Shown here piece after piece: positions 53,469 to 62,064 of a stretch of DNA of 64,000 bases (position 1 is the stretch's first letter; each line of letters opens with the position of its first letter). Location of the stretch: the NCBI GenBank assembly GCA_930633525.1, contig CAKNFP010000001.1:4029501-4093500 (forward strand), in the 5' to 3' direction. Source of the DNA: Hyphomicrobiales bacterium (GTDB lineage Bacteria > Pseudomonadota > Alphaproteobacteria > Rhizobiales > Beijerinckiaceae). The position numbers were made by a program, and so were the translations under genes. The notes below the pieces were generated by a model, which saw nothing but the letters and a program-made list of their open reading frames with translations, ran no database searches and was not told where the DNA came from.

Positions 53469-54143
53469 ATGGCACTCTTTTCCAGTCACAAGGGGCTTCG
53501 AACCACGCGGGCGAGTGCCTCCATAGCCGATATCATCCGCCGCGAAATCCTTTCGGGCAATCTGAAGCCCGATCATCCCCTTCTGGAGCGCGACATCGCT
53601 TTGGAGCTTGGTGTCAGCCGAACGCCGGTCCGTGAAGCGCTCTTCGTGCTTCAGGGGGAGGGTCTCGTTGAGCTCGAGCCACGGCGTTACGCTCGGGTCC
53701 GCAAGATTACCAGATCTGACATTTCGCAGATCTATTCGCTGCGGGTCGTACTCGAAGCGCACTCGGCAGAGGGCGCTGCAATTAACGCCGATCACAAGGC
53801 GATACTGGCCATTGAAATGGCAATGACGAAGCAAAAGAATCTTGACCGGACTTGCTCAGCGATCGACCAGACCAATGCCGACCTGGAATTCCACGCCGCA
53901 ATCGCTGCAGCCTCGAACAGCCAAATTCTGATGACTGTGATCAATCAGGTGTTGGCTTTTACCGCGACATTGCGCTCACGGATCAAATATGAGCCGCAAC
54001 AATTCCGAACAGCTCTCGGCCAACACAAGTCGATCCTTCGCGCGATTAAGGCAAGAGATGCGGCAACGGCCCGAGACTTGATGGCTGAGCATATCAGCTC
54101 GTCCGAGCGTTATATCAAAGGCAAAGCGTTCTTGAGCGAATAG
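53469..54143 (+). CDS. GntR-family regulator, FCD (FadR) subfamily
   Basis: A 224-residue regulator with a GntR winged helix (about residues 10-75, IIRREILSGNLKP, LGVSRTPVREALFVL) and an FCD effector domain (about 85-215). ATG 53469 or a GTG at 53451 could start it. It follows the operon on the same strand after a 155-bp gap. The TTGGTATACCAA-type palindromes at 41640 and 41790, and a partial one at 32939, fit the operator pattern of this subfamily, so it is the likely regulator of pyridine catabolism. Confidence 0.9.
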   Translation: MALFSSHKGLRTTRASASIADIIRREILSGNLKPDHPLLERDIALELGVSRTPVREALFVLQGEGLVELEPRRYARVRKITRSDISQIYSLRVVLEAHSAEGAAINADHKAILAIEMAMTKQKNLDRTCSAIDQTNADLEFHAAIAAASNSQILMTVINQVLAFTATLRSRIKYEPQQFRTALGQHKSILRAIKARDAATARDLMAEHISSSERYIKGKAFLSE

Positions 54144-54199
54144 AGTATCCGTTCGGATTGGATCGTCTTTTTGTAGAGCGCCATGTCGGAGGCTGACGG

Positions 54200-54796
54200 T
54201 CAGTCGGGAAAACGGCCCTCGAACACGTAATTGGCGATCGGATCGCGCTGGCTCGGCGTCTCGCGCGCCTGTAGTGCTTCGGGCAGGCGCGACTTGTCAC
54301 CCGGCCGGCCGATAGCGGCGATCGCCTCCGGCCGATAGTCTGGCGGCAGCCTCAATTCGCTCACCGCGCGCTGGTGGTCGAAGCCCGCCATGCCATGCGC
54401 TTGCCAACCCAGCAGTGAGGCTTGCAACGCGAACAGACTCCAAGCGGCGCCCGCGTCGAAGGAATGCGTGTAGTTCGGCGTTTGCTCATTCTTGCCGGGC
54501 ACACGCAGCATCCGCTTTGAGACGATGGCGACCAGAGCCGCCGCATCTTTGGCCCAGGAGGCATTGAACGGCGTGAGCAAGCCGAGCAAATGCCCCCAGT
54601 TGGCGTCCCCCCGGCGAGCATACACAAAGCGCCATGGTTGCGCATTGTAAGAGGACGGCGCCCAACGCGCGGCTTCGAATAGGCGTAGCAAATCCGCATT
54701 GGAGATCATCTCCTCGGAGAAAGCACGGGGCGACCAGCGCTTTAGGAAGATCGGATCAATGTCGTGGTCGGCCCTGCGATGATTTGTGCTGATCAT
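54200..54796 (-). CDS. nitroreductase-family protein
   Basis: A 198-residue FMN-dependent nitroreductase-like oxidoreductase. The N-terminal FMN motif is LKRWSPRAFSEE and the second AARWAPSSYNAQPWRF. No partner gene is adjacent; it is convergent with the GntR gene. These enzymes reduce nitro groups, quinones or enones; the physiological substrate is unknown. Confidence 0.9.
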   Translation of the reverse strand: MISTNHRRADHDIDPIFLKRWSPRAFSEEMISNADLLRLFEAARWAPSSYNAQPWRFVYARRGDANWGHLLGLLTPFNASWAKDAAALVAIVSKRMLRVPGKNEQTPNYTHSFDAGAAWSLFALQASLLGWQAHGMAGFDHQRAVSELRLPPDYRPEAIAAIGRPGDKSRLPEALQARETPSQRDPIANYVFEGRFPD

Positions 54797-55089
54797 GATA
54801 GTCTCGCGGTCGAAAAGTCCGGGGTGGCGTACAGGTGCGGAGCAGAGCGTGTGGCCGCTCGCGGGATGCGCCCGCGACGAGCCTATAGCCTGACGCAGTC
54901 ACGAGCCGGCACGGCAAATTTACTTTAATAGCGTCCGAAAGCTGGCGCATCTGCGAAGTTACATAGTCGGCCCCTGATTCCCAAATGCCCCGATGAGGAC
55001 TCATTACGCGTTCTTCATGCACGACCCGGGGCTCCGGAGCCGCACAATCTATCACTTATTCTCAAACTGCGGATTCCGACGAGACCGGC
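54797..55089. other. intergenic region before IS110 remnant
   Basis: Just under 300 bp without a recognisable gene. The right border is the point where IS110-type coding similarity begins abruptly. Confidence 0.4.
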
Positions 55090-55092
55090 CGG

Positions 55093-55707
55093 GTGAACTC
55101 GCTTCGCGGCCAAATTGCGGAATTCGGACTTATCGTTGCGCAGGGCGTTTCGAAGATCAAGGAGCTTTCCGAACTGATAGCCTCTACGCCGCTCTCCTGC
55201 TTGCCGGATGCCGCCAGGTCCTGCGCGGCGATCCTGCTACGGCAGATCGATGAGCTGCAGGAAGAAATCGAAGCGATCGAGCGCTCGATATTGGCGTGCC
55301 ATCAGACGAGTTTGGTCAGCCAGCGGCGGGAGACGATTCCGGGCGTGGGCGTGATCACCGCCACGGCGATCGCAGCGACGGTCGCCGACGCGAAAGTATT
55401 CGAGTCCGGCCGGCACTTCGCGGCCTGGGTCGGCCTGACGCCAAGGCAGACGGGGACAGGCGGCAAATCCATCTCGGCAAGATCTCCAAGAAGGGAGAGG
55501 CTATCTACGTCGCTGCTGGTGCTGGGAGCGACCGCGCTGGTTCGCTATGCACGGAACCGACCCGAAATCGCGGCCTGGATCAATGGCTTACTGGCGCGCC
55601 GTCCACCGCGGGTGGCGATTATTGCCGTAGCCAACAAACTGGCGCGCGTTGCCTGGGCCGTGATGGCTGGCGGCGAGGAATACAGAGGTGGCGCGGTGAG
55701 CGTCTAG
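55093..55707 (+). pseudogene. IS110-family transposase, truncated copy with compensating frameshifts
   Basis: The frame starts inside the transposase (VNSLRGQIAEFGLI) and keeps the IS116/IS110/IS902 C-terminal domain (ETIPGVGVITATAIAATVAD). Compared with copy 2 there is a 1-nt loss near 55465 and a 2-nt loss near 55505. The stretch between is out of frame (ISARSPRRERLSTS against HLGKISKKGESYLRR) before LLVLGATALVRYARN resumes. N-terminal DEDD domain absent. Inactive. Confidence 0.85.
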
Positions 55708-55752
55708 TGATTTTCCTGATCCGGGAATAACGGTACCGAACCACTTCAACGG

Positions 55753-55937
55753 AATGGCGGGAGCAGAAACGACGTAATGGCGAAGGGTCGCGTGTCCGGC
55801 GACCGGGAAAACCCGAACCTGTGCAGGCACTTTGCGTGCGACACTGCTATTGGGACCTGCGTCTGCAGACTTGCCATTGGGGCCGGCGGTCATCGAACCG
55901 CGCGAACAGGCCGGAGGGATGACCGCAACCGACCACC
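55753..55937 (+). ncRNA. conserved 3' non-coding segment of IS1111-like copy 1, candidate guide (seek/bridge) RNA
   Basis: This segment after the transposase stop aligns over about 185 bp with 57056-57237 after copy 2 (shared blocks GACGTAATGGCGA, GGTCGCGTGTCC, ACCCGAACCTGTGCAGGCA). IS110-family elements encode a recombinase guide RNA in a non-coding end, in the IS1111 group downstream of the transposase gene. RNA identity here is inferred from position and conservation only. Confidence 0.3.
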
Positions 55938-56066
55938 AAGCCGAAACGTCGCAAAAAGCTCTTGCCTGGCAGGCATCGTTCAGGGTGATGGTGTGGACGA
56001 CGCCTGCCCCCGATCACTACGGATAGCATCGGCGGGGCTAGGATTTCCCGTCGCATTCCGGGGGGC

Positions 56067-57016
56067 TGATTATCAAGAAAAAGCTCCGGCGCTCGGAGGT
56101 CTTCGCCTTCTTTCAAGATCTGGCGCCGTGTGTGGTCGGGATGGAAGCTTGCGGCAGTGCGCACTATTGGGGGCGCGAGCTGGCATCCCTGGGCCACGAC
56201 GTTCGGCTCATGCCGGAGGCGTATGTCAAACCATATGTGAAGCGCGGCAAAAACGACGCCGTTGACGCCGAGGCTAACTGCGAGGCGGTAACGCGGCCCA
56301 CCATGCGGTTCGTCGCAATCAAGAGCGCCGAGCAGCAGGCCGTCCTGATGTTGCATCGGACGCGTGATCTCCTGGTTCGTCAACGGACCATGCTCATCAA
56401 CTCCCTGCGCGGGCAGATGGCGGAATTCAGCCTGATTGCTGGCCAAGGGGCCGCAAAGGTGGCGGACCTCGCCGAACGCATCCGTACCGCACCGTCTTCG
56501 AGCTTGCCGGACGCAGCGAAGGCCTGCGCGGAGATCCTGCTGTCTCAGATCACGGAGTTGCAGGTACAGATTCGCGCCATCGAACACTCAATCATGTCAT
56601 GCCACCGGGCGAGCGCGATCAGCCAGAGATTGGAAACCATTCCCGGTGTCGGCATCATAACAGCAACGGCGATCGCAGCGACCGTAGCCGATGCGCGAAT
56701 TTTTGAATCGGATCGGCATTTTGCGGCGTGGGTGGGCCTCACGCCTCGGCAGAGCGGCTCCGGAGGCAAAGTGCATCTCGGCAAGATATCCAAGAAGGGC
56801 GAGAGTTATCTCAGGCGCCTTCTGGTGCTCGGTGCAACAGCACTGGTGCGCTATGCGCGGAACAGACCGGAGATCGCCCTCTGGATCGGCGGCCTGCTGG
56901 CGCGCAGACCGCCGCGGGTCGCCATGGTCGCGGTGGCTAACAAGCTCGCGCGGATCGCCTGGGCCGTGATGGCGCGCGGCGAAGACTATCGGGGAGGAGC
57001 GGTATCCGTGTCATGA
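56067..57016 (+). pseudogene. IS110-family transposase lacking the extreme N-terminus
   Basis: The recognisable frame begins LIIKKKLRRSEVFAFF and continues GMEACGSAHYWGRELASLGH, KRGKNDAVDAEANCEAV, LVRQRTMLINSLRGQMAEF to the C-terminal domain (PGVGIITATAIAATVAD). A stop precedes it and no ATG is found; the first possible start, GTG 56132, is further inside. The first 25-30 residues, which hold the first acidic residue of the RuvC-like DEDD site, are missing, so the protein is probably inactive. Confidence 0.8.
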
Positions 57017-57055
57017 TCAACCGGATTTGAAGACTCGATATCGCCTTCTCTATCG

Positions 57056-57237
57056 AATGGCGGGTGCAGAACGACGTAATGGCGAGGGGTCGCGTGTCCG
57101 AAGGCCCGAGAACCCGAACCTGTGCAGGCACCTGGCGTGCGTCACGGTTATTGGGACCAGGCAGGCGGACTGCCATTAGGGCCGGCGGTCAGCGCACCGC
57201 ACCAAGAGGCCGGGGAGATGACCGCAACCGATCACCA
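57056..57237 (+). ncRNA. conserved 3' non-coding segment of IS1111-like copy 2, candidate guide (seek/bridge) RNA
   Basis: Homologous to 55753-55937 with scattered substitutions while no reading frame is kept. It runs up to the IS66 insertion point; the remaining homologous end is at 59765-59802. If this is the guide RNA, IS66 has cut it from its 3' end. Confidence 0.3.
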
Positions 57238-57338
57238 GTAAGCGCCACGCCGTTCCCCTCGTGTTGGGCGCGAGGTGAATGTGCGAAGCATTCTCTGATC
57301 GCGAGAGACGGAGGGTCTGGGTGGAAGCAGACGGCAAA

Positions 57339-57752
57339 ATGGACGTCCATTTGGACGTCTCGAAGGCTGGTTACGCGGGTAGGCTCGAGGTCCTTGAGGG
57401 GCCGACAGGCCGGCGGGTTCGTTCGGCGTCGGAGAAGGCTCGGATCGCGGCGGAGAGCCTGATGCCGGGCGCGCGGGTTGCGGTGGTCGCACGCCAGCAC
57501 GGGGCGACGCGCTGGCAGATTTATGATTGGCGGCGTCGCCTTCGTCAGGGACAGTTGGCGCTGCCGGAGAGCCGGGATCCGCTGTTTGCGCCGGTGCTGG
57601 TTGAAGACGCTCCGTCGCCTCGGGTGCCGAGGAAGCCGCCGAAATCGGCGCCGGCGAAGATTGAAATCGTGATCGACGGCATGGTGATCCGCACGGCGGT
57701 CGCGATTGAGCAGTTGGCGCAGGTGATCCGCGCGGTGCGGGCCTCGCGATGA
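57339..57752 (+). CDS. tnpA: IS66 accessory protein TnpA
   Basis: A 137-residue protein starting MDVHLDVSKAG (an upstream start at 57279 is possible). The helix-turn-helix region is ASEKARIAAESLMPGARV, AVVARQHGATRWQIYDWRR. The C-terminus IEIVIDGMVIRTAVAIEQLA is typical of IS66 OrfA. Stop overlaps tnpB by 4 bp. Confidence 0.88.
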   Translation: MDVHLDVSKAGYAGRLEVLEGPTGRRVRSASEKARIAAESLMPGARVAVVARQHGATRWQIYDWRRRLRQGQLALPESRDPLFAPVLVEDAPSPRVPRKPPKSAPAKIEIVIDGMVIRTAVAIEQLAQVIRAVRASR

Positions 57753-58102
57753 TCGTGCCGGGCGCCGATCTGAAGATTTACGTGGCGACGCGTCCGGTCG
57801 ACTTCCGGCGCGGCCTCGACGGGCTGGCCGCAGCGGCGCAGGAGGAACTCGGCCTTGATCCGTATAGTGGCGCGGCCATCGTCTTCCGCGCCAAAAGGGC
57901 GGACCGGATCAAGATCCTGGTCTGGGATCGCACCGGTCTGGTGCTGGTGCACAAGCGGCTTGAGGGCTCGAAGTTCGTGTGGCCGCGGATTCGCGACGGG
58001 GTGATGCGGCTGTCGCCTGCGATGTTCGCGGCGTTGTTCGAGGGGCTGGACTGGAGATTGGTTCGGCCCGAGCGGGCCCGGCGTCCGCAGCTTGCCGGGT
58101 GA
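57749..58102 (+). CDS. tnpB: IS66 accessory protein TnpB
   Basis: A 117-residue protein of the IS66 Orf2 family, with VATRPVDFRRGLDGLAA, DRIKILVWDRTGLVLVHKRL and EGSKFVWPR blocks. Required with TnpA and TnpC for IS66 transposition; its molecular role is not known. Confidence 0.95.
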   Translation: MIVPGADLKIYVATRPVDFRRGLDGLAAAAQEELGLDPYSGAAIVFRAKRADRIKILVWDRTGLVLVHKRLEGSKFVWPRIRDGVMRLSPAMFAALFEGLDWRLVRPERARRPQLAG

Positions 58103-58170
58103 GTGCGGCACACTGACTCAGGCCCGCGTCGGGCATGGCGCCGCGGGCGGAACCATGCTCGAAATAGCCC

Positions 58171-59736
58171 ATGAACGTCGCCGTTCTCCATGACGAGGTC
58201 GAGCGTCTGAAAGCCGAGCTGGCGCAGACGCAGGAGGCTTTGGCTCAGTCCGAGGAAGCGCGGCGGCGGCTGGAGAGCATCGTCAGCGACCTCCAGCGGG
58301 AGAAGTTCGGCGCCCGGACCGAGAAGCTCTCCGCCGAGCAATATCATCTGCCGCTGGAGGACGTCGAAATCGCCCAGGGCGTGCTCGATGCCGCCCATGA
58401 GAAAGCGCAGCGGATCATCAAGGGCCGTTCGGGCGACACTAACGCTTCTCACCGACGCAACCGCGGTCACCTGCCGGCCCATCTGCCGCGGGTGGAGCGG
58501 ATCATCGAGCCCAAGAGCAGGCTGTGCCCGTGCGGCTGCGGCGAAATGGCCAGGATCGGCGAGGACGTCAGCGAACGGCTGGACGTGGTCCCGGCGCAGT
58601 TGCGCGTGCTGGTCACGCGCCGCCCGAAATACGCCTGCCGCCGCTGCTCGGGCACAGTCGTCCAGGCCCATGCCCCCGAGCATGTGGTGCCGGGCGGCCT
58701 GCCGACCGAGGCGCTGATCGCCCAGGTCATCGTCGCCAAGTTCGGCGATCACTTGCCGTTTTACCGGCAGGCCGAGATCTATGCCCGTCAGGGCATCCGG
58801 CTGGATCGCGCGACATTGGGCAACTGGGCCGGCCGGGCCTGCTTCCATCTCAGGCCCATCGCCGAATGCATGCGTCAGCATCAGGCCGTGGCGGATCGCC
58901 TGTTCATGGATGAGACCACGGCGCCGGTGCTCGATCCGGGACGCGGGAAGGTCAGGAAGGGCTTCTTCTGGGCGGTCGCGTCCGATGATCGCGGTCATGG
59001 CGGCCAGGGACCACCCATCGTGCTGTTCCACTATGCGCCCGGACGCAGTGGCGAGCATGCCGAACGCTTGCTCCAGGGCTTCCGCGGGCAGTTCCTCCAG
59101 GTCGACGCCTATGAGGGCTACGATCGGCTTGCCCGCCTGGAGCGGCCGCAGGGACCATGGCAGCTCGTCCATTGCTGGACCCATTGGCGCCGCCGCTTCG
59201 TCAAGCTGGTGCGCAACACCAAATCGCCGATCGCCGAGGTGGCGATCCAGCAGATCGCAGCGCTCTACGCCATCGAGGCAACCGTGCGCGGGGCACCGCC
59301 GCAACTGCGACTCGCTGCCCGGCGGGAGCATTCCGCGCCGATCATCGCCGCCTTCAAGCCATGGCTCGAAAAGCAGCTGTCGATGATCTCCTCCGGCTCC
59401 AGGCTGGCCGAAGACATCCGGTATGGGCTCTCTCACTGGGAGGGGCTGACCCGCTTCCTCGACGATGGCCGCCTCGAGCTCGATACCAACCCGGTCGAAA
59501 ATGCCATTCGGCCCGTGTGCCTGACCCGAAAAAACGCCCTGTTCGCGGGCCACGAGGTCGGAGCGGAAAACTGGGCGCTGCTGTCGTCCCTCGTCGCCAC
59601 ATGCAGGCTCAGCGACGTCAATCCCGTCGCCTGGCTCGCTGAAACCCTCGACGCCATCATCAGCGGTCACCCGCAAAGCGCCGTCAAAGAGCTCATGCCC
59701 TGGCGCTTCCGGAAATCCTCAACACCAAATCCGTAG
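58171..59736 (+). CDS. tnpC: IS66 transposase TnpC
   Basis: A 521-residue DDE transposase. N-terminal coiled coil (HDEVERLKAELAQTQEALAQ), zinc-finger-like cysteines (CPCGCGEMARIG, then CRRC), and the DDE residues in FMDETTAPVLDPG, LQVDAYEGYD and DTNPVENAIRPV. The gene is full length and uninterrupted. Confidence 0.95.
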   Translation: MNVAVLHDEVERLKAELAQTQEALAQSEEARRRLESIVSDLQREKFGARTEKLSAEQYHLPLEDVEIAQGVLDAAHEKAQRIIKGRSGDTNASHRRNRGHLPAHLPRVERIIEPKSRLCPCGCGEMARIGEDVSERLDVVPAQLRVLVTRRPKYACRRCSGTVVQAHAPEHVVPGGLPTEALIAQVIVAKFGDHLPFYRQAEIYARQGIRLDRATLGNWAGRACFHLRPIAECMRQHQAVADRLFMDETTAPVLDPGRGKVRKGFFWAVASDDRGHGGQGPPIVLFHYAPGRSGEHAERLLQGFRGQFLQVDAYEGYDRLARLERPQGPWQLVHCWTHWRRRFVKLVRNTKSPIAEVAIQQIAALYAIEATVRGAPPQLRLAARREHSAPIIAAFKPWLEKQLSMISSGSRLAEDIRYGLSHWEGLTRFLDDGRLELDTNPVENAIRPVCLTRKNALFAGHEVGAENWALLSSLVATCRLSDVNPVAWLAETLDAIISGHPQSAVKELMPWRFRKSSTPNP

Positions 59737-59941
59737 GGCACCAGCGAGGCGCTTACGATCACCACGTCAAAGCGGGATTTGCTCTTGCCAGGCAGGCGTC
59801 GTCCGGAGATGCACAGGTGTGAGCAATTTAACTTAATTTATTTCGAAGAGAGACAATTCATTTTGATGCAGGGTGATTTCATGTGTGGCAGCATGCTCGC
59901 GTGCGTCGTCTGTGGCAACGGACGGGGACGAAGGTGGGGGA

Positions 59942-60481
59942 ATGGCAAAGCGGTCGATCATCAGCGACGTGGAACTGCTGAAAGGGGCAGAAGCGATCGC
60001 GGCCGACATGCAGGGACCGGAGGGACGGCGACTGAAACTCGCGCGGGTGATCGACGTCCATCTCGACTGGTTCGATCAGGCTCGTCGTCGCGGCCTGGAA
60101 TGGAATGACATCGTCGCGTTGCTGTTCCGTGCTGGAGCGACCCGAAGCGATGGCCGCCCGCTGTCGCGGGGACATCTGCAATCGCTGGTCTGGCGCAAGC
60201 AACGTGCGGAGCGGCAGCCCACGGAGGCGAAGCCGACGCGCAGTGAGGCCGCACCGGTGATCTTGAAACGGACGGCTCGATCGCTTGCGGCGGGCAAGAG
60301 CATCAAGCCCGCGCTTGGACGAAAGCCGCAGCCTGCGGAGGGAACGCTGGCTTTTTCAGGGGCTCTGCCGAAACCGCTCGCCGGCAGCGCAGATCGCGAT
60401 GGAGTTCCCTCCGCGCAGCCGGAAGGCAATGCGCTGCTTGCCTATATGAAGCGGGCTGCCCGTCTGCGGCGGGATGAATAA
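59942..60481 (+). CDS. unknown protein of mobile-island type, 179 residues
   Basis: Starts MAKRSIISDVEL at ATG 59942 behind GGTGGGGGA. The first 90 residues contain KLARVIDVHLDWFDQARRRG and EWNDIVALLFRAGATRSDG, LSRGHLQSLVWRKQ, which looks like a small DNA-binding or partition/transfer accessory domain. The second half is a basic, Pro/Ala-rich tail. I do not recognise the family; similar small genes accompany conjugative modules in alphaproteobacteria (inference). Confidence 0.7.
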   Translation: MAKRSIISDVELLKGAEAIAADMQGPEGRRLKLARVIDVHLDWFDQARRRGLEWNDIVALLFRAGATRSDGRPLSRGHLQSLVWRKQRAERQPTEAKPTRSEAAPVILKRTARSLAAGKSIKPALGRKPQPAEGTLAFSGALPKPLAGSADRDGVPSAQPEGNALLAYMKRAARLRRDE

Positions 60482-60529
60482 GGAAGCCGGGCGCGCATTC
60501 GCCGCCCGGGCTGTCTCTGAGACGCGGCG

Positions 60530-60559
60530 ATGCCCCGCCGGAAGCGCCCGGCGGGGCAT
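60530..60559. terminator. bidirectional hairpin between convergent genes
   Basis: ATGCCCCGCCGG and CCGGCGGGGCAT form a perfect 12-bp stem with a 6-nt AAGCGC loop, between the 59942-60481 gene and the convergent DUF736 gene. Confidence 0.65.
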
Positions 60560-60569
60560 GTCGGTCGGC

Positions 60570-60896
60570 TCACTCGCCGCTTCGGCGGCTGGGGCGGGAC
60601 CAGATCAGGCTGTAGGTCTCGCCGTCCTCGTCGTCGAAGAGGTTGGCGAAGATCGGGGCGGTGAAGCTGGGATCGTCGAGCTTCAACCCGAGATAGTCGC
60701 GGCCTTCGCCGGAGCGCTTGGACCAGGCGGCGCCGATCTCGGCGCGGCCGACGAAGACGCGATGGCTGGGGGCATTCTCGCCGGTGGCGCGGGTCTCGGG
60801 TACGATGCGGACGCCTTTGGCCTGGACGCTGAGGGTGACGATGTCGCCGGCGAACTCGTTGGTGGCGGTCTGCTTGAAGGTGCCGATGGTGGCCAT
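60570..60896 (-). CDS. DUF736-family protein
   Basis: A 108-residue protein starting MATIGTFKQTATNEFAG (ATG 60896 after GGAGAACC). Conserved features are FAGDIVTLSVQAKGVRIVP, IGAAWSKRSGEGRDYLGLKLDDPSF and a C-terminal YSLIWSRP. DUF736 genes are a marker of rhizobial plasmids and integrative elements, usually near relaxase, parA or Toprim genes. Function unknown; the fold is expected to be a small beta-rich DNA- or nucleotide-associated domain. Confidence 0.93.
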   Translation of the reverse strand: MATIGTFKQTATNEFAGDIVTLSVQAKGVRIVPETRATGENAPSHRVFVGRAEIGAAWSKRSGEGRDYLGLKLDDPSFTAPIFANLFDDEDGETYSLIWSRPSRRSGE

Positions 60897-61585
60897 GGTG
60901 GTTCTCCTTGATCTCTGCTTCGAGCCCGCACCGTTGCGGCCTCGATGGCGATCGTCAGGGCCGGAGGCGAGCGCCGGCGCACCCCGAAGGGGCGAAGACA
61001 GCAAAGAAGGACGTTTCTTGTCTCGCGAGGAATGGGCGCGCAGCGCTCAGGGGAAGAAACTCCGACGCCGCTGTTGCGCCATAGGCGGTCGAGGCGTCAG
61101 CCGTCCTTCGGTCAGATCAGCCCATTGAAGAGGCCGTTTCGGGGTGCGCGACTGGCGGGACCAAGGAGAAACTGGCTGCGCTCGACGGGTTCAAGAGAAC
61201 TGGCATCGGGGCTCGCCAGCTGCCTGCTCGTTCTTGCCGCGTCCGGGCTGCGCCGCTTGATCGTCGTGCCGGCCGCGTTTCGACGGGCTGCTCCTGCTTC
61301 ACCTGTCTCAGGCCGACCGGGATGATGATGACGCCAGTGGCAATCGCCTTGAGTGGCCCGGATGAGCGGTAATCGTCGATCCCGCTCTCCGTCGACCTGC
61401 CCACCCTTTCATGACGATGATAATGGTGATGATAACGTGATTGGTTGCCACGCCGCGTTCGCCTGACAGCGCCAAGGCGAGCAGCACGCCTGCCCAGCGG
61501 GGCACTTCCGGTGGGGGATCGCCATCGCCGACCGAACACACGATGCCGGTCGCGATGGCGCGACCGGCGGTAGAATGGAGGGAGC
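60897..61585. other. intergenic region without a supported gene
   Basis: Nearly 700 bp. Frames here are Arg/Pro-rich shadows on both strands with no recognisable domain. The part next to 60896 should contain the DUF736 promoter. I see nothing else I can support. Confidence 0.4.
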
Positions 61586-61744
61586 TCAAGCTCCCTTCTC
61601 CTTTCCACGGTGCCGCTCGGCCTCGGCGAGCAGGGCTTCGAGGCGTCGAAGGGTCGTAGCACGCTCCCTGCGGGTGAGGATGCAATCCGAGAGCTCGGCG
61701 CGCAATTCGGCGATTTCAGCGTGGATGTCGAAGAAGTTGGTCAT
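61586..61744 (-). CDS. small helical protein, 52 residues
   Basis: Starts MTNFFDIHAEIAELRAELSD (ATG 61744 after CGGAGG, about 7 bp) and ends AEAERHRGKEKGA. It is predicted to be a short coiled coil: heptad-like IAELRAEL and LRRLEALLAEAERH. The good ribosome site and coding-like composition support a real small gene, unlike the long antisense frames here. Function unknown. Confidence 0.65.
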   Translation of the reverse strand: MTNFFDIHAEIAELRAELSDCILTRRERATTLRRLEALLAEAERHRGKEKGA

Positions 61745-62064
61745 GGTGAACCTCCGTTGTCTCGATGACGGAGGTCGCCGACCGGGTGTTGGAGGATCGG
61801 GTCAGGGATCGCGCAGCGACCGGCATTCCGGCGGGTGGGGGAGCCGATTTTGTGGTCCGGCTTGGCCGGAGCGCAAAATTGGGGGAACCGCCCGTCCTTG
61901 ACGCGAGCCGCCTGCCGGTATGATCGCTGGTCCAGAGAGAAGGACGGCCTGGCTCGACATTGGTGCAGGGCTCCCGCCGCCGCATGCAGGGCGGGGCGCC
62001 AACCGGCATGGGCGCCGGGCCATCGCCCCGAACGCATGTCAATGCGACGACGACAGCCAAACGC
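61745..62064. other. intergenic region without a supported gene
   Basis: About 320 bp between the DUF2493 gene and the 52-residue gene, both on the minus strand. No domain or clear hairpin recognised; probably leader and promoter of the small gene. Confidence 0.4.

Larger units (their letters stand above)
55090..55980 (+). mobile_element. IS110-family (IS1111-like) element copy 1, 5'-truncated
   Basis: It holds the C-terminal part of a transposase gene and the right end of the element, ending with the subterminal repeat GGCAGGCATCGT (55968-55979). The left end and N-terminal transposase half are missing. Its 3' non-coding part aligns with that of copy 2. Copy 2 begins directly downstream, so the two are head to tail. 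Confidence 0.75.
57238..59756 (+). mobile_element. complete IS66-family insertion sequence
   Basis: Terminal inverted repeats begin GTAAGCGCC at the left (57238) and end GGCGCTTAC at the right (59756). The flanking 8 bp GATCACCA are identical (57230-57237 and 59757-59764), the target duplication size of IS66. It carries tnpA, tnpB and tnpC in order. Intact ends and intact genes suggest recent insertion. Confidence 0.95.
55985..59810 (+). mobile_element. IS110-family (IS1111-like) element copy 2, interrupted by IS66
   Basis: The left subterminal repeat ACGACGCCTGCC (55997-56008) is the exact complement of GGCAGGCGTCGT (59791-59802) at the right. Between lie the transposase frame, its 3' non-coding region and, inside that region, an IS66 element with target duplication. 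Removing 57238-59764 restores a sequence that aligns with the right end of copy 1. Outer borders are approximate because this family makes no target duplication. Confidence 0.75.

Noticed and set aside
57778..59676. 632-residue antisense frame opposite IS66 tnpB/tnpC
   Set aside because: Shadow frame; IS66 genes are on the plus strand with intact motifs.
61117..61662. 181-residue minus-strand frame in the island region
   Set aside because: Arg-rich shadow composition; the overlapping 52-residue gene at 61586-61744 has a ribosome site and coding-like sequence.
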